Source: Zea mays (taxonomy: Eukaryota > Streptophyta > Magnoliopsida > Poales > Poaceae). Taken from it: 64,000 nt of DNA. Location of the stretch: contig NC_050102.1 in NCBI RefSeq assembly GCF_902167145.1, forward strand, positions 1,612,001 through 1,676,000, in the 5' to 3' direction. A program made the translations under genes and the position numbers. This document shows, piece after piece, positions 1-14,614 of the stretch (positions are counted from its first letter, which is position 1; each line of letters begins with the position of its first letter). Under the pieces are notes generated by a model. It made no database searches and was not told the DNA's origin. It was given only the letters and a program-made list of their open reading frames with translations.

Positions 1-616
1 TTCAAGTGTTTTGGTAAAGAGTGTAGGATCGACTTTTCCGACTTTGAATCCATTAGTGATAAGGAAATCTCTAAGGCATTCATACCATGCTCTTGGGGCT
101 TGCTTGAGCCCATAAAGCGCCTTAGAGAGTTTATACACATGGTTAGGGTACTCACTATCTTCAAAGCCGGGAGGTTGCTCAACATAGACCTCTTCCTTGA
201 TTGGTCCATTGAGGAAGGAACTCTTCACGTCCATTTGGTAAAGCTTGAAGCCATGGTAAGTAGCATAGGCCAATAGTATACGAATTGACTCAAGCCTAGC
301 TACGGGTGCATAGGTTTCACCGAAATCCAAACCTTCGACTTGGGAGTATCCTTTGGCCACAAGTCGGGCTTTGTTCCTTGTCACCACACCATGCTCATCT
401 TGCTTGTTGCGGAACACCGACTTGGTTCCTACAACATTTTGATTAGGACGTGGAACTAAATGCCATACCTCGTTCCTAGTGAAGTTGAGCTCCTCTTGCA
501 TCGCCACCACCCAATCCGAATCTTGAAGTGCTTCCTTTACCTTGTGTGGCTCAATAGAGGAAACAAAAGAGTAATGTTCACAAAAATGTGCAACACGAGA
601 TCTAGTGGTTACCCCC
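1..616 (-). pseudogene. pol: Copia reverse transcriptase, N-terminal part (fragment)
   Basis: On the minus strand this stretch continues pol after the frameshift near 630. It encodes the start of the copia reverse transcriptase: a region of the type EVWHLVPRP followed by the ARLVAKGY and [13 protein letters not shown] motifs, then [17 protein letters not shown] and [16 protein letters not shown] segments near the left edge. The palm YVDD motif and RNase H would lie beyond position 1. It is in a different frame from the integrase part, so the polyprotein is broken here. Confidence 0.8.
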
Positions 617-2260
617 TTATGAATGTCGCGCGAGGATGGTGTCGACGAGGTGATCCCGTTGGATTGCTTGGTGGACTCTTGGGTGTGGCGGCCTTGGTTC
701 TTCATCCTTCTTGTCTTGATCATTTGTATCTCCCCCTTGATCATTGTCGTCATCTTGAGGTGGCTCATCTCTTTGATCTTCTCCTTCATCAACTTGAGCC
801 TCATCCGCATTTTGAGTTGGTGGAGATGCTTGCGTGGAGGAGGATGGTTGATCTTGTGCATTTGGAGGCTCTTCGGATTCCTTAGGACACACATCCCCAA
901 TGGACATGTTCCTTAGCGCGATGCACGGAGCCTCTTCATCACCTATCTCATCAAGATCAACTTGCTCTACTTGAGAGCCGTTAGTCTCATCAAACACAAC
1001 GTCACAAGAAACTTCAACTTGTCCAGAGGACTTGTTAAAGACTCTATATGCCCTTGTGTTTGAATCATATCCTAGTAAAAAGCCTTCTACAGTCTTAGGA
1101 GCAAATTTGGATTTTCTACCTCTTTTAACAAGTATAAAGCATTTGCTACCAAAGACTCTAAAATATGAAATATTGGGCTTTTTACTGGTTAGGAGTTCGT
1201 ATGATGTCTTCTTGAGGATTCGGTGTAGATATAATCGGTTGATGGCGTAGCAAGCGGTGTTGACCGCCTCGGCCCAAAACCGATCCGAAGTCTTGTACTC
1301 ATCAAGCATGGTTCTTGCCATGTCCAATAGAGTTCTATTCTTCCTCTCCACTACACCATTTTGTTGTGGGGTGTAGGGAGAAGAGAACTCATGCTTGATG
1401 CCTTCCTCCTCAAGGAAGCCTTCGAGTTGTGAGTTCTTGAACTCCGTCCCATTGTCGCTTCTTATTTTCTTGATCCTTAAGCCGAACTCGTTTTGAGCCC
1501 GTCTTAAGAATCCCTTTAATGTCTCTTGGGTATGAGATTTTTCCTGCAAAAAGAATACCCAAGTGAAGCGAGAATAATCATCCACAATAACTAGACAGTA
1601 CTTACTCCCGCCGATGCTTATGTAAGCAATCAGGCCGAATAGATCCATGTGTAGGAGTTCCAATGGCCTGTTAGTCGTCATGATGTTCTTGTGTGGATGA
1701 TGAGCACCATCTTGCTTTCCTGCTTGGCATGCGCTACAAATCCTATTTTTCTCAAAATGAACATTTGTTAATCCTAAAATGTGCTCTCCCTTTAGAAGCT
1801 TATGAAGATTCTTCATCCCAACATGGGCTAGTCGGCGGTGCCAGAGCCAACCCATGTTAGTCTTAGCAATTAAGCAAGTGTCGAGTTCAGCTCTATCAAA
1901 ATCTACTAAGTATAGCTGACCCTCTAACACTCCCTTAAATGCTATTGAATCATCACTTCTTCTAAAGACAGTGACACCTATATCAGTAAAAAGACAGTTG
2001 TAGCCCATTTGACATAATTGGGAAACGGAAAGCAAATTGTAATCTAAAGAATCTACAAGAAAAACATTGGAAATAGAGTGGTCAGGAGATATAGCAATTT
2101 TATCCAATCCTTTGACCAAACCTTGATTTCCATCCCCGAATGTGATAGCTCGTTGGGGATCTTGGTTTTTCTCGTAGGAGGAGAACATCTTCTTCTCCCC
2201 TGTCATGTGGTTTGTGCACCCGCTATCGATGATCCAACTTGAGCCCCCGAATGCATAAAC
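617..2260 (-). pseudogene. pol: Copia protease and integrase part of pol
   Basis: The open frame begins on the minus strand at about 2260 with the aspartic protease site WIIDSGCTNHM, next to the end of gag but in another frame. It is followed by the GAG-pre-integrase zinc-binding region (H and H in HRRLAHVGMKNLH, then CSACQ) and the integrase core. The catalytic residues are visible: D in LLHMDLFG, D in IRSDNGTEF and E in GVVERKNRT. A long acidic linker with EEP, QPSSS and DDDNDQGG stretches follows. The frame closes at 617 just after [10 protein letters not shown], where family members continue into reverse transcriptase. The bases near 630 suggest a one-base insertion. Function in an intact element: cleavage of the polyprotein and insertion of cDNA. 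Confidence 0.85.
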
Positions 2261-2273
2261 CTACAAAACAAGT

Positions 2274-3374
2274 TTAGTTCTTGACTTTAGGTACCCAAAT
2301 AGTTTTGGGTCCTTTGGCATTAGACACAAGAACTTTGGGTACCCAAACACAAGTCTTTGACCCTTTGTGCTTGCCCCCAACATATTTGGCAACTACCTTG
2401 CCGGATTTGTTAGTTAACACATAAGATGCATCAAAAGTTTTAAATGAAATGCTATGGTCATTTGATGCACTAGGAGTTTTCTTCTTAGGCAACTTAGCAC
2501 GGGTTGGTTGCCTAGAACTAGATATCTCACCCTTATACATAAAAGCATGGTTAGGGCCAGAGTGAGACTTCCTAGAATGAATTTTCCTAATTTTGCTCTC
2601 GGGATAACCGGCTGGGTATAAAATGTAACCCTCGTTATCCTGAGGCATGGGAGCCTTGCCCTTAACAAAGTTGGACAATTTCTTAGGAGGGGCATTAAGT
2701 TTGACATTGTCCCCCTTTTGGAAGCCAATGTCATCCTTAATGCCAGGGCGTCTCCCACTATAAAGCATACTACGAGCAAATTTAAATTTTTCATTTTCAA
2801 GTTCATGCTCGGCAATTTTAGCATCTAATTTTGCTATATGATCATTTTGTTGCTTAATTAATACCATATGATCATGAATAGCATCAATATCAACATCTCT
2901 ACATCTAGTGCAAACAGTGACATGCTCAGTGGTAGATGTAGAGGGTTTGCAAGAATTAAGTTCAACAATCTTAGCACGCAATATATCATTTTTATTTCTA
3001 AGATCGGAAATTGTAACATTGCAAACATCTAGTTCTTTAGCCTTAGCAAGTAATTTTTCATTCTCAATCCTAAGGCTAGCAAGAGAGATGTTTAATTCTT
3101 CAATCTTAGCAAGCAAATCATCATTATTATTTCTAAGATTGGGAATTGAAACATCACAAACATTTGAATCAACCTTAGCTAACAAATTAGCATTTTCATT
3201 TCTAAGGTTGTCAATGGTCTCATGGCAAGTGCTTAGCTCACTAGATAATTTTTCGCACTTTTCTACTTCTAAAGCATAAGCATTTTTTACCTTAACATGC
3301 TTTTTGTTTTCTTTAATAAGAAAGTCCTCTTGAGAGTCCAAGAGATCATCCTTTTCATGGATAGCACTAATCAA
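2274..3374 (-). pseudogene. gag: Sirevirus gag C-terminal coiled-coil extension
   Basis: This 366-codon stretch continues gag after a frameshift. The shift lies at an A-run near 3394-3399, where six A residues on the coding strand replace the seven needed to keep frame. It contains a heptad-rich coiled coil built from repeats of the form LRNxNxxLLAKxxELN (four to five copies). Next come a basic linker and a tail with two repeats of VWVPKV/IWVPKV. Such a coiled-coil tail is characteristic of Sirevirus gag and is thought to mediate protein interaction. It ends with TAA just before the protease frame of pol. There is no ATG of its own. Confidence 0.75.
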
Positions 3375-3379
3375 TTCAT

Positions 3380-4432
3380 TTAATTTTTCCTTTTTTGCAT
3401 GTTTAGGTTGGCAAAAAGGGTACGCAAATTATCCTCCTCATCACTAGCATTATCATCACTAGAGGACTCATATTTAGTGGAGGATTTGGATTTAACCTTC
3501 TTCTTTTTGCCGTCCTTTGCCATGAGGCACTTGTGGCTGACGTTGGGGAAGAGAAGGCCCTTGTTGATGGCGATGTTGGCGGCGTCCTCATCGGAGGAGG
3601 AGTCGGAGGAGCTCTCGTCCGAGTCCCACTCGCGGCATATATGGGCGTCGCCACCCTTCTTCTTGTAGTATTTCTTCTTCTCCTTTCTTCTCCCCTTCTT
3701 GTCGTCGCCCCTGTCACTATCACTAGATAATGAACATTTTGCGATAAAATGACCGGGCTTACCACATTTGTAGCACACTTTCTTGGAGCGGGGTTTGTAG
3801 TCCTTCCCCCTCTTTTGTTTGAGGATTTGGCGGAAGCTCTTGATGACGAGCGCCATTTCCTCATTGTCGAGCTTTGAGGCGTCCATTGGTTGTCTACTTG
3901 ATGTAGACTCCTCCTCCTTCTCCTCTGTTGCCTTGAATGCAACCGATTGTGCTTCGGATGTGGAGGGATCATCTAGCTCATTGATTTTCTTTGAGCCCTT
4001 GATCATATACTCAAAGCTCACAAAATTCTCGATTACTTCCTCGGGAGTCATTAGTGTATATCTAGGATTGCCACGAATTAATTGGACTTGAGTAGGGTTA
4101 AGGAAAATAAGTGATCTTAGAATAACCTTAACCATTTCGTGGTCATCCCATTTCTTGCTCCCGAGGTTGCGCACTTGATTCACCAAGGTTTTGAGCCGGT
4201 TGTACATGTCTTGTGGCTCCTCCCCTTGGCGAAGACGGAAGCGACCAAGCTCCCCCTCGATCGTTTCCCGCTTGGTGATCTTGGTTAGCTCATCTCCTTC
4301 GTGCGCGGTCTTGAGAACGTCCCAAACTTCCTTGGCGCTCTTTAATCCTTGCACCTTGTTGTACTCCTCTCTACTTAGAGAGGCGAGGAGTATCGTTGTG
4401 GCTTGGGAGTTGAAGTGCTCGATTTGGGCCAC
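3380..4432 (-). pseudogene. gag: Sirevirus gag, capsid and zinc knuckle
   Basis: This stretch encodes the UBN2-type copia gag region (AQIEHFNSQATTILLASLS, EVWDVLKTAHEG, LGRFRLRQGEEPQDMYNRLK) and a CCHC zinc knuckle, CYKCGKPGHFIAKC. A serine- and acid-rich segment with basic KKGRRKEKKKYYKK blocks follows. It is in the same frame as the upstream segment 4433-4876 and is separated from it by a single premature TAA at 4433. In an intact element gag forms the virus-like particle in the cytoplasm. Confidence 0.85.
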
Positions 4433-4876
4433 TTAGTCCTCATCGTAATCCTCATCCCCTACGGATGGTACCTGTACACCAAACTCAACAACATCCCATA
4501 TACTTTTGTGGAGTGAGGTTAGGTGAAACTGCATTAAATCACTCCACCTAGCATAATCTTCACCATCAAAGGTTGGTGGTTTGCCTAATGGGACGGAAAG
4601 TAAAGGCGTATGTTTAGGAATGCGAGGGTAGCGTAGGGGGATCTTACTAAACTTCTTGCGCTCATGGCGCTTAGAAGTTACGGAGGGCGCGTCGGAGCCG
4701 GAGGTGGAAGGTGATGAAGTATCAGTATCGTAGTAGACCACCTTCCTCATCTTCTTTTTCTTGTCGCCACTCCGATGCGACTTGTGGGATGAGGCTTTCT
4801 TCTCCTTCCCTTTCCCGTGGCTTGTAGTGGGCTTATCGCCGGTCTCCATCTCCTTCTTGGCGTGTTCTCCCGACAT
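4433..4876 (-). pseudogene. gag: Sirevirus gag, N-terminal segment
   Basis: The gag reading frame starts at the ATG at 4876 (minus strand; MSGEHAKKEMETGDKP), 34 bp from the primer site. The segment is lysine- and serine-rich (KGKEKKASSHKSHRSGDKKKK). It then has the conserved copia gag entry KPPTFDGEDYARWSDLMQFHL. It stops at TAA 4433-4435; the frame continues unbroken in the next segment, so this is an internal nonsense mutation. Confidence 0.8.
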
Positions 4877-4910
4877 CACTTCGAGCGGTTAGGCTCTAAT
4901 GAAGCACCGT

Positions 4911-4922
4911 GCTCTGATACCA
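4911..4922 (-). other. Primer binding site of the Sirevirus
   Basis: The minus-strand reading is TGGTATCAGAGC, a perfect match to the usual initiator-methionine tRNA 3' end complement. It lies two bases inside the LTR edge at 4925. Confidence 0.9.
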
Positions 4923-4924
4923 AT

Positions 4925-6178
4925 TGAAAGTCGCCTAGAGGGGGGTGAATAGGGCGAAACTGAAATTCACAAAATTAATCACAACTACAAGCCGAGTTAG
5001 CGTTAGAAATAGAAATGAGTCCGAGAGAGAGGGCGTAAAACAAATAGCAAGCGAATAAAGAGTGTGACACGTGGATTTGTTTTACCGAGGTTCGGTTCTT
5101 GCAAACCTACTCCCCGTTGAGGTGGTCACAAAGACCGGGTCTCTTTCAACCCTTTCCCTCTCTCAAACGGTCCCTCGGACCGAGTGAGCTTTTCTTCTCA
5201 ATCACTTGGAACACAAAGTTCCCACAAGGATCACCACACGATTGGTGTCTCTTGCCTCAATTACAAGTGAGTTTGATCTCAAGAAAGAATGAGAAAGATA
5301 AGAAGCAATCCAAGCGCAAGAGCTCAAAAGAACACAACAAATCTCTCTCACTTAACACTAAAGCTTTTGTGGAATTGGGAGAGGATTTGATCACTTGGGT
5401 GTGTCTAGAATTGAATGCTAGAGCTCTTGTAAGTGGTTGGAAGTTGAGAAACTTGGATGACTTGAATGTGGGGTGGTTGGGGGTATTTATAACCCCAACC
5501 ACCAAACTAGCCGTTTGGTGGAGGCTGCTGTCGCATGGCGCACCGGACAGTCCGGTGCGCCAGCCACGTCACCTGGCCGTTGGGTTCCGACCGTTGGAGC
5601 TCTGACGTGTGGGCCCGCCTGGCTGTCCGGTGGTGCACCGGACAAGTCCTGTAGATTGTCCGTTGTGCCACCCGCGCGTGCACTGCTCCTCTGCGCGCGC
5701 AGGCGCGCATTTAATGCGTTGCAGTCGACCGTTGGCGCCAAGTAGCCGTTGCTCCGCTAGCTCACCGGACAGTCCGGTGTGCACCGGACATGTCCTGTGA
5801 ATTATAGCGGAGCGGATTCCCGAAGCTGGCGAGTTCAGAGTCGCTCTTCCCTGGAGCACCGGACACTGTTCGGTGGTGCATCGGACAGTCCGGTGAATTA
5901 TAGCGAAGCGCCCCTGAGAATTCCCGAAAGTGAAGAGTTTGGCTTGAAGTCTCCTGGTGCACCGGACAGTCCGGTGCGCCAGACTAGGGCAGCCTTCGGT
6001 TATCCCTTTGCTCTCTTTGTTGAACCCCTTTTCTTGTTCTTTTTATTGGCTTAGTGTGAACCTTTGGCACCTGTATAACTTATAGACTAGAGCAAACTAG
6101 TTAGTCCAATTATTTGTGTTGGGCAATTCAACCACCAAAATCATTTAGGAAAATAGGTGTAAGCCTAATTCCCTTTCA
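4925..6178 (-). repeat. Sirevirus 5' LTR (1254 bp)
   Basis: On the minus strand it starts TGAAAGGGAATTAGG at 6178 and ends in GACTTTCA at 4925, giving TG...CA ends. The segment 5530-5980 carries many copies of the motif caccggacagtccggtg, alternately complete and degenerate, which form short inverted repeats. Reading frames inside the LTR are low-complexity by-products of these repeats and not genes. Confidence 0.9.
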
Positions 6179-6648
6179 TGCGGCGTACGCTATGCTCATC
6201 ATCACTCGCGCGTTACCGAGGAAGCAGCCGCGACATATCAATACTATATGCACTACGAACATTATGGCGCTCGAAGATCGCCCAAGCATTATAAGCATTA
6301 GTTACTTCCTTCCATTTTGCCCCTGGGCCCACATGTCGGGGCTCAGTATCCTTGTATGTGCCTCCCTTGAGCTATAAAAGGGAAGGCACACTACGTTACA
6401 ACACAAGCTCGAAGCACACACACTCACTTAGACTCTCAGGGTCACAAGTTCATACAAGCCCTCAAGCTCAATACATCACACAGTGGAGTAGGGTATTACG
6501 CTCCGACGGCCTGAACCACTCTAAACCCTTGTGTGTTCTTGTGTTCTTCCCGATTCCATCTAGCAGGCAAAACGCTTAGGCCCCTCCTTATCTTAGGATT
6601 TAGGGCGGGTGCGTTCAGCCACCCGGCCGGAGAATTTTCTCTCCGACA
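6179..6648 (+). repeat. Third copy of the Tat-element LTR, 3' part only
   Basis: The sequence matches 14083-14553 and 46640-47109 base for base over long stretches. Shared parts include the stretch around ctcatcatcactcgcgcg, the TATA motif gctataaaag at 6371-6380 and the terminal gagaattttctctccgaca. The Sirevirus insertion cuts off its left part. No primer-site sequence follows the CA end (gaagc follows), so it may be the right end of a solo LTR or a 3' LTR. Confidence 0.85.
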
Positions 6649-6778
6649 GAAGCCTTGACTTATAATGAGGTTGAAATGAAGTTTATCTATATTATTCTGT
6701 ATGTCGGTATTAAATCATTATTAATTAAATTTGTGATTTAAATAGTTTGTCAAAACAGTTCACTTGTTGAAATGTTTC

Positions 6779-7498
6779 TGTTGGGGGCCTCTTATGCTGA
6801 AGATCACTCCTTTACGAAGAAACGATCACTTGTCTAACATGTTGCTTTGGCATGAATAAATGTATTTCAGGAACATTTCTACTGGCGGACGAAGCTAACC
6901 TTCGACTAAAACAATATACAAAGATGCTTCGTCTGTGCGCAAGTAGCAAAGATGGCGGCCAAAGACAATAACTTCGGGCACGAGCCAGAGAGGAGGTTAC
7001 CGAACAACAAAGGCTGAGACCTGCAAAGCCAAAGACAAAGAAAATATGTTATTGTCCTGATATCATTTGTAAACAGCTTATGTAGAACCTTGATGTGCAT
7101 TATTGTAAATCTGTACAAATGCGATTCATCTCTTCTATAAATAGATGAACAATATCCTGTATAAAGTACATTTCTCAAGGGCCATAGCTTCATGTCGCTT
7201 AGCCTTTGAAGAACCTTCATGCCTTCCTCTGTACAGGAGCCAAAGGTATGCTTGTAAATTTATCTATTGTAATGGGAGACATAATGAAAATGTTAAGGCA
7301 AAGGAGATAAGTTCTCATACATCATTGCACTATGTTATTCCATTACATATCATTTTCATTTACATTCAGATATGAAGATCTCCGTCCTTCGCATTAACAC
7401 TCTAAAAGAAGTGTCAAACTTAGAACCAAGGTCCCCATTTATACTTATGTTGCCTTGATTCTCAATGCCTTCAGGGGATTGAGATCAAGTAACCAACA
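6779..7498 (+). repeat. Decayed gypsy LTR
   Basis: It starts TGTTGGGGGCCTC and ends CCAACA, followed by ttgacgtccact, which resembles a damaged primer site. A TATA box ctataaatag lies at 7135-7144. The phrases cttcgggcacgag and gtccttcgcattaac are typical of maize gypsy LTRs of the TGTTGGGGGCCTTCG type. I saw no matching target duplication and no coding region after it. It is probably a truncated 5' LTR. The 130 bp before it (6649-6778) shows nothing recognisable. Confidence 0.55.
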
Positions 7499-8181
7499 TT
7501 GACGTCCACTGTTTTATTGCTCTTTACATTACAAGTGTTGGATGCTTGCTTTGTGGGTGGAGAAAGTAGCAGCACTTTCACACTTCATTCAGGAATATTT
7601 CTTCTTTATAGTTTTAATTCAATTTGGTTAATCAATTTTGATGAGGATACGCTCAATCAATGGTGTGAATGTCACGGTCAATTTAGTTTTTGTTGCTCTT
7701 TTTTTGGGAGTTATGTGAATACTAGTGTGATAACTTCTTTGTTTAAAACATATGTATAGTTGCTTTTGTGATGACTGTTTACAAAGGAGATGTTGTCGAA
7801 TTTTCTTTTCTTTCAGTTGTTTATCTATATAATTTAGTAGTATTCAGGAGTGTTACAACTTACAACTACTCACGACAAGGATCACGGGAATTTAAAATAC
7901 ATTAACATGAGGCTTAAAGGGCGCAATCTATCTTTGATTTGTTATTTGATCTACACTCTCAAGTTATTCAAATTCTTTTATTCATTTAACTTCCACAAAA
8001 TAAAAAAAAGTTAGTCTCTTGTTTAACTGAATTACCACATAAACACTTAGAAGCAGTTCTTCTTTTATAAAATGTCAACTTATCTTTATCGTTAGTATTA
8101 TTGTAGATATCGTTAGTATTATTGTAAAGAGTTGGAACATATTTGATTGAATATTACATTTAAATAAGATTTAACTATATA
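7499..8181. other. Intergenic, nothing recognised
   Basis: AT-rich sequence between a decayed LTR and a MITE, upstream of the demethylase gene. Short open frames here have no recognisable motif and I treat them as chance. Confidence 0.5.
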
Positions 8182-8382
8182 CTCTCTCCGTTCATAAATA
8201 TACGACACGTTAACTTTTTTAAATTGTTTTGACCACTCGTCTTATTCAAAGAATAATAAATTACCATTTATTTTTTTGTGATTTGTTTTATTAAGTAGTT
8301 TGTGCTTGACTTTAATTTTATATTTTTGAATAAATATGTTTTCGAAAAAAGGTCAATAGTATAATATATTTGTGAACGGAGT
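8182..8382. mobile_element. Stowaway-like MITE (about 200 bp)
   Basis: The ends are inverted repeats: ctccgttcataaatat near the left and its near-complement atatttgtgaacggag at the right, flanked by TA on both sides (8180-8181 and 8383-8384). The CTCCGTTC terminus, the TA duplication and the AT-rich core fit Stowaway (Tc1/mariner-derived) MITEs. It lies about 100 bp upstream of the demethylase TATA box, so it is part of the promoter region. Confidence 0.75.
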
Positions 8383-8476
8383 TAATATGTAAAAAGTCCG
8401 TACCATATCAAATTGTCGGTCAATATCGGCAGTCTTTGGTGTTGGATGAATCTGGGATCTCCCTACACCACAAACT

Positions 8477-8485
8477 CTATATATT
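8477..8485 (+). promoter_or_regulatory. Probable TATA box of the JmjC gene
   Basis: The motif ctatatatt lies about 180 bp upstream of the chosen ATG (8661), in a sequence that turns GC-rich just after it. It is the only good TATA motif between the MITE and the start codon. Confidence 0.5.
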
Positions 8486-8660
8486 GTCACCCCCGGGCCT
8501 TAATTTTAATTTTGTGGCACCGCCTTCCGACACCCAAGTCGAAGTCGAAGTCGAGTGCATGCGATCGACGTGCATCGTCGTTACTTATTACCTCTGATCC
8601 GATCCCTCCCGCGAAACCAAGCACGAGGTTCCCCTTGTTTCCCGTCACCAAATCGTGCCC

Positions 8661-11713
<3,053 letters not shown>

Positions 11714-13030
11714 TGTGCTCAACTGGCTGGTTCTTTGATGCAGCATAGAAAGATTGGACTCATGTAAAAAGCACATACATTTTTTTTTCAGGATTAGGGT
11801 CAGTGATTAATTGATGCCAATCTTGTTGCTGGATTTGGTGGGCGCCATTGCATGCATGACCTTGGTAGACTAGCAGGATTCTGTCGTGATTTTAGAGAAA
11901 TAAGTCACATGCTTCCAATATATTTAAATAAATTAAATATTCTAATTCCGAATAACACAATGAGATTGCTCAGATTAAAGTTATATGTGAATATAATGAA
12001 AAGGAACAAGAGCATTTCCAATGTTTGCATACAAGAAATTAAAATACTCCGGTTCAGATTAGCATTTAACGTGGTGAGTAGATGAAGAATGTAGATTAAC
12101 AAGATAAACAATATACTCTTGAAATAGCGGGTTACTGATTTAGACAGGCCTCCAATACTGTATGGTGATCAATCCTTAACGAATGTGACATCCCGATAAA
12201 TATAGAACGGGGCTTTAAACCATATATTATATAAAAAAGAAACTTATTGTTGTCTTGTTTTACAACCTTATCCTCGAGCATCACCTGGCCGTGTCGCACC
12301 CGTGGCCAACTGTGTCTGTGTGACACCAGCTGCCCATGATGGCCTGCCGTGCCCAACCATGCTTGAGAGGAGAGGATTGGAAATATAGATAAACATGCAT
12401 GTGAAGAGAACAAGGAGATATGGATTATATTGGTAGGATTTTTATTTAGTTCTATGGATAGAAATGTTGCGTTGGATGGGACAGTTTCTTGGGACAGAGA
12501 AACTGCGGGAAAGCGGGTTCTCTCGTGGCCGACGTACTTAACATTGGTCATCTGCCGCAATATCAAGGCTGTTCGCTTTGGATTAAAGTCACTGGTTTAG
12601 ACGGCTTCAGCTACAATCCATACTAACAAAACACTATAAACGTAGTAGAAGCTGGTACAGATTAAACTTAAGAACGTTAGCACGAGTGTAATCGACGTAC
12701 TTAGTGTTAAGGCTGTCTCTAGCAACTTACTCATCCTATCCCACGTTCCATCTTCTATTTCAAACTTCGCTCTATAAATTATACAATTTACAATGTAAAA
12801 AATGTTTTATATGACCATATACATGATCTGATGGAGACAACCTAAGTACGTCAGTCATCAAAAACCGACGTACTCAACAAGTTTAAGTACATTGCGACGA
12901 ACTTACACAAACCGATGTTCTTTCTTTGTTTTCCTCTAGTGGGTTGGGTTGGGAGTGACCTTAGAGAGTAGCTGTAGTGGACACATGAGGCACATTCAGG
13001 CAATTAGGAATTAATCGGTGAAACGATGAG
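11714..13030. other. 3' flank of the JmjC gene, no gene seen
   Basis: AT-rich sequence that includes the 3' UTR. No FYRN- or FYRC-like coding sequence is visible in any frame. An open stretch on the minus strand at 12132-12566 has no recognisable motif. The block 12450-12900 contains repeated phrases around gacgtactta and may be an old repeat. Confidence 0.5.
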
Positions 13031-13387
13031 TGTCGGGTACCCAGGGACAGGGTACCCTAAGTAAGCATCTAACCTCCTTTCCAACCCAAATCCTCGAGGA
13101 GCGAGTCTGCGAGGTGGAGTGGCCGACCAAGTCCCCGCCGAGCAAGTCCGCGAGAAGGAGTGGCCGACCAGGTCCCTGTCGAGCAAGTCCACGAGGCAGA
13201 GACCCGAACCCAGTGGTACGAGCCCACACCAGCCGCGACAAGACGCATCATCACCTAACCACGTCTAGATGTGTGCCCATTGCACATAGCGAGCGCCAAG
13301 GGATCATCATCAGCACGTTTGTATGCCCCCGCAAACAGTTCAAACATGCCCCGATTACCTCGTAGGGTCGGTCAGCCTCAACCATAG
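13031..13387 (+). repeat. Relic gypsy LTR, left piece
   Basis: It starts TGTCGGGTACCCAGGG and runs up to the insertion site of the Tat element; the last five bases (catag, 13383-13387) are the target site. The LTR resumes at 47115 and ends at 47707, so its intact length would be about 950 bp. Its start and end resemble those of the element that landed in it, so the two families are probably related. Confidence 0.75.
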
Positions 13388-14553
13388 TGTCGGTACCCTG
13401 AAACAGGGGTACCCCTTACTACAGCATAAAGACGCGGTGCCCACACGGCTATCTCTAGTCGCGTGGTGAGCAGCACCCGACCCCACCACGTGAACGGCTC
13501 CGGGGCCGCCACGTGGCCGGAAAAGACGATATACTCCAAGGTATCAACAGTGGGTCCGGACCCCTGTGTATACGGACCGGACCTCCGGGTAAGGTTCAGG
13601 ACCTCCACGGGCACGAACTGGACCCCTAGGATGGGTCCCGGACTCCTCTGTGTGGGGTCCGGGCCACTCACAATAGGGTCCCGGGATTCTGGGACAAAGA
13701 GTAGCCGGACCTTAATCGAGACCAGGCGGGGGTCCGGAGTCGACACGTGTCCGGACCATGCCGTGTACGCTTCTGCTCCCCGCTCAGGCGGAGACCCAAT
13801 GCTGACACGTGGCCCACTGCCCGTGACGTAAGCCAGCGGGCGGAGCCTGACGTAAGGCCTCTGGGCCGCATGGCCTCTGCATTTATTGTGGATAAGCCAC
13901 GCCGCTTGTCCACTCCACTGGCAGGCGATGTGCCGCCTCAGCATTTAATGAGCCCTGTCCACTCCACTGGCAGGCGATGTGCCGCCTTAGCATTTAATGT
14001 GCCCTGTCCACTCCGCTGACGGGCAACGACCAGGCCATCCTGCAAGCGGCGTGCCTGTCCATTCCGTTGGCAGGCAGTACGCCCGTGCTGCGTTATACAC
14101 TATGCTCATCATCACTCGCGCGTTACCGAGGAAGCAGCGCGGGATATCAATACTATATGCACTACGAACATTATGGCGCTCGGAGGTCACCCTGGCGTTA
14201 CAGGCAGTAGTTACTTCCTTCCATTTTGCCCCTGGGCCCACATGTCGGGGCTCAGTATCCTTGTACGTGCCCCCCTTGAGCTATAAAAGGGAGGGCACAC
14301 AACGTTACAAGGTAGACCCAACTTACGCTCTCACACTCACTCAAACTCACAAGTTCATGCATGCTCTCAAGCTCAATACATCACACAGTGGAGTAGGGTA
14401 TTACGCTCCGGTGGCCCAAACCACTCTAAACCCTTGTGTGTTCTTGTGTTCATCCCGATTCCATCTAACAGGCAAAACGCTTAGGCCCCTCCTCATCTTA
14501 GGATTTAGGGCGGGTGCGTTCCGCCACCCGGCCGGAGAATTTCCTCTCCGACA
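13388..14553 (+). repeat. Tat element 5' LTR (1166 bp)
   Basis: It begins TGTCGGTACCCTGAAAC and ends CTCTCCGACA. It contains a 49-bp tandem repeat at 13908-14005 (two full copies plus a partial third, starting gtccactccactggcagg) and many ggtccggacc-type palindromes in the first 400 bp. A TATA box ctataaaagg is at 14281-14290. Immediately inside it, tttggcgcgctaagtagggg (14554-14573) occupies the primer-site position. Confidence 0.92.
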
Positions 14554-14614
14554 TTTGGCGCGCTAAGTAGGGGCTTAGGCTTTAGGTTTTTGCTTGTTTT
14601 TTCTGCTCGACGCT

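Larger units (their letters stand above)
1..6178 (-). mobile_element. Ty1/copia Sirevirus (Opie/Ji-like), 5' part, cut by window edge
   Basis: The element reads on the minus strand. It has a 1254-bp LTR at 4925-6178, a methionine-tRNA primer site at 4911-4922, then gag and pol running off the left edge inside reverse transcriptase. Gene order is protease, integrase, reverse transcriptase, which defines copia elements. The coiled-coil extension of gag and the LTR start (TGAAAGGGAATTAGG on the minus strand) fit maize Sireviruses such as Opie and Ji from general knowledge. It sits inside an LTR of another element (6179-6648), so one target-site copy should be tgcgg at 6179-6183; the other is outside the window. 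Gag has one premature stop and one frameshift, and pol has one frameshift, so this copy could not move by itself. Confidence 0.9.

Noticed and set aside
5099..6054. Overlapping frames in the Sirevirus LTR
   Set aside because: They follow the ccggacagtccgg repeats and are open on both strands; LTR sequence, not genes.
12132..12566. 144-codon minus-strand open frame downstream of the demethylase
   Set aside because: No domain, no partner exons, AT-rich surroundings with repeats; probably chance.
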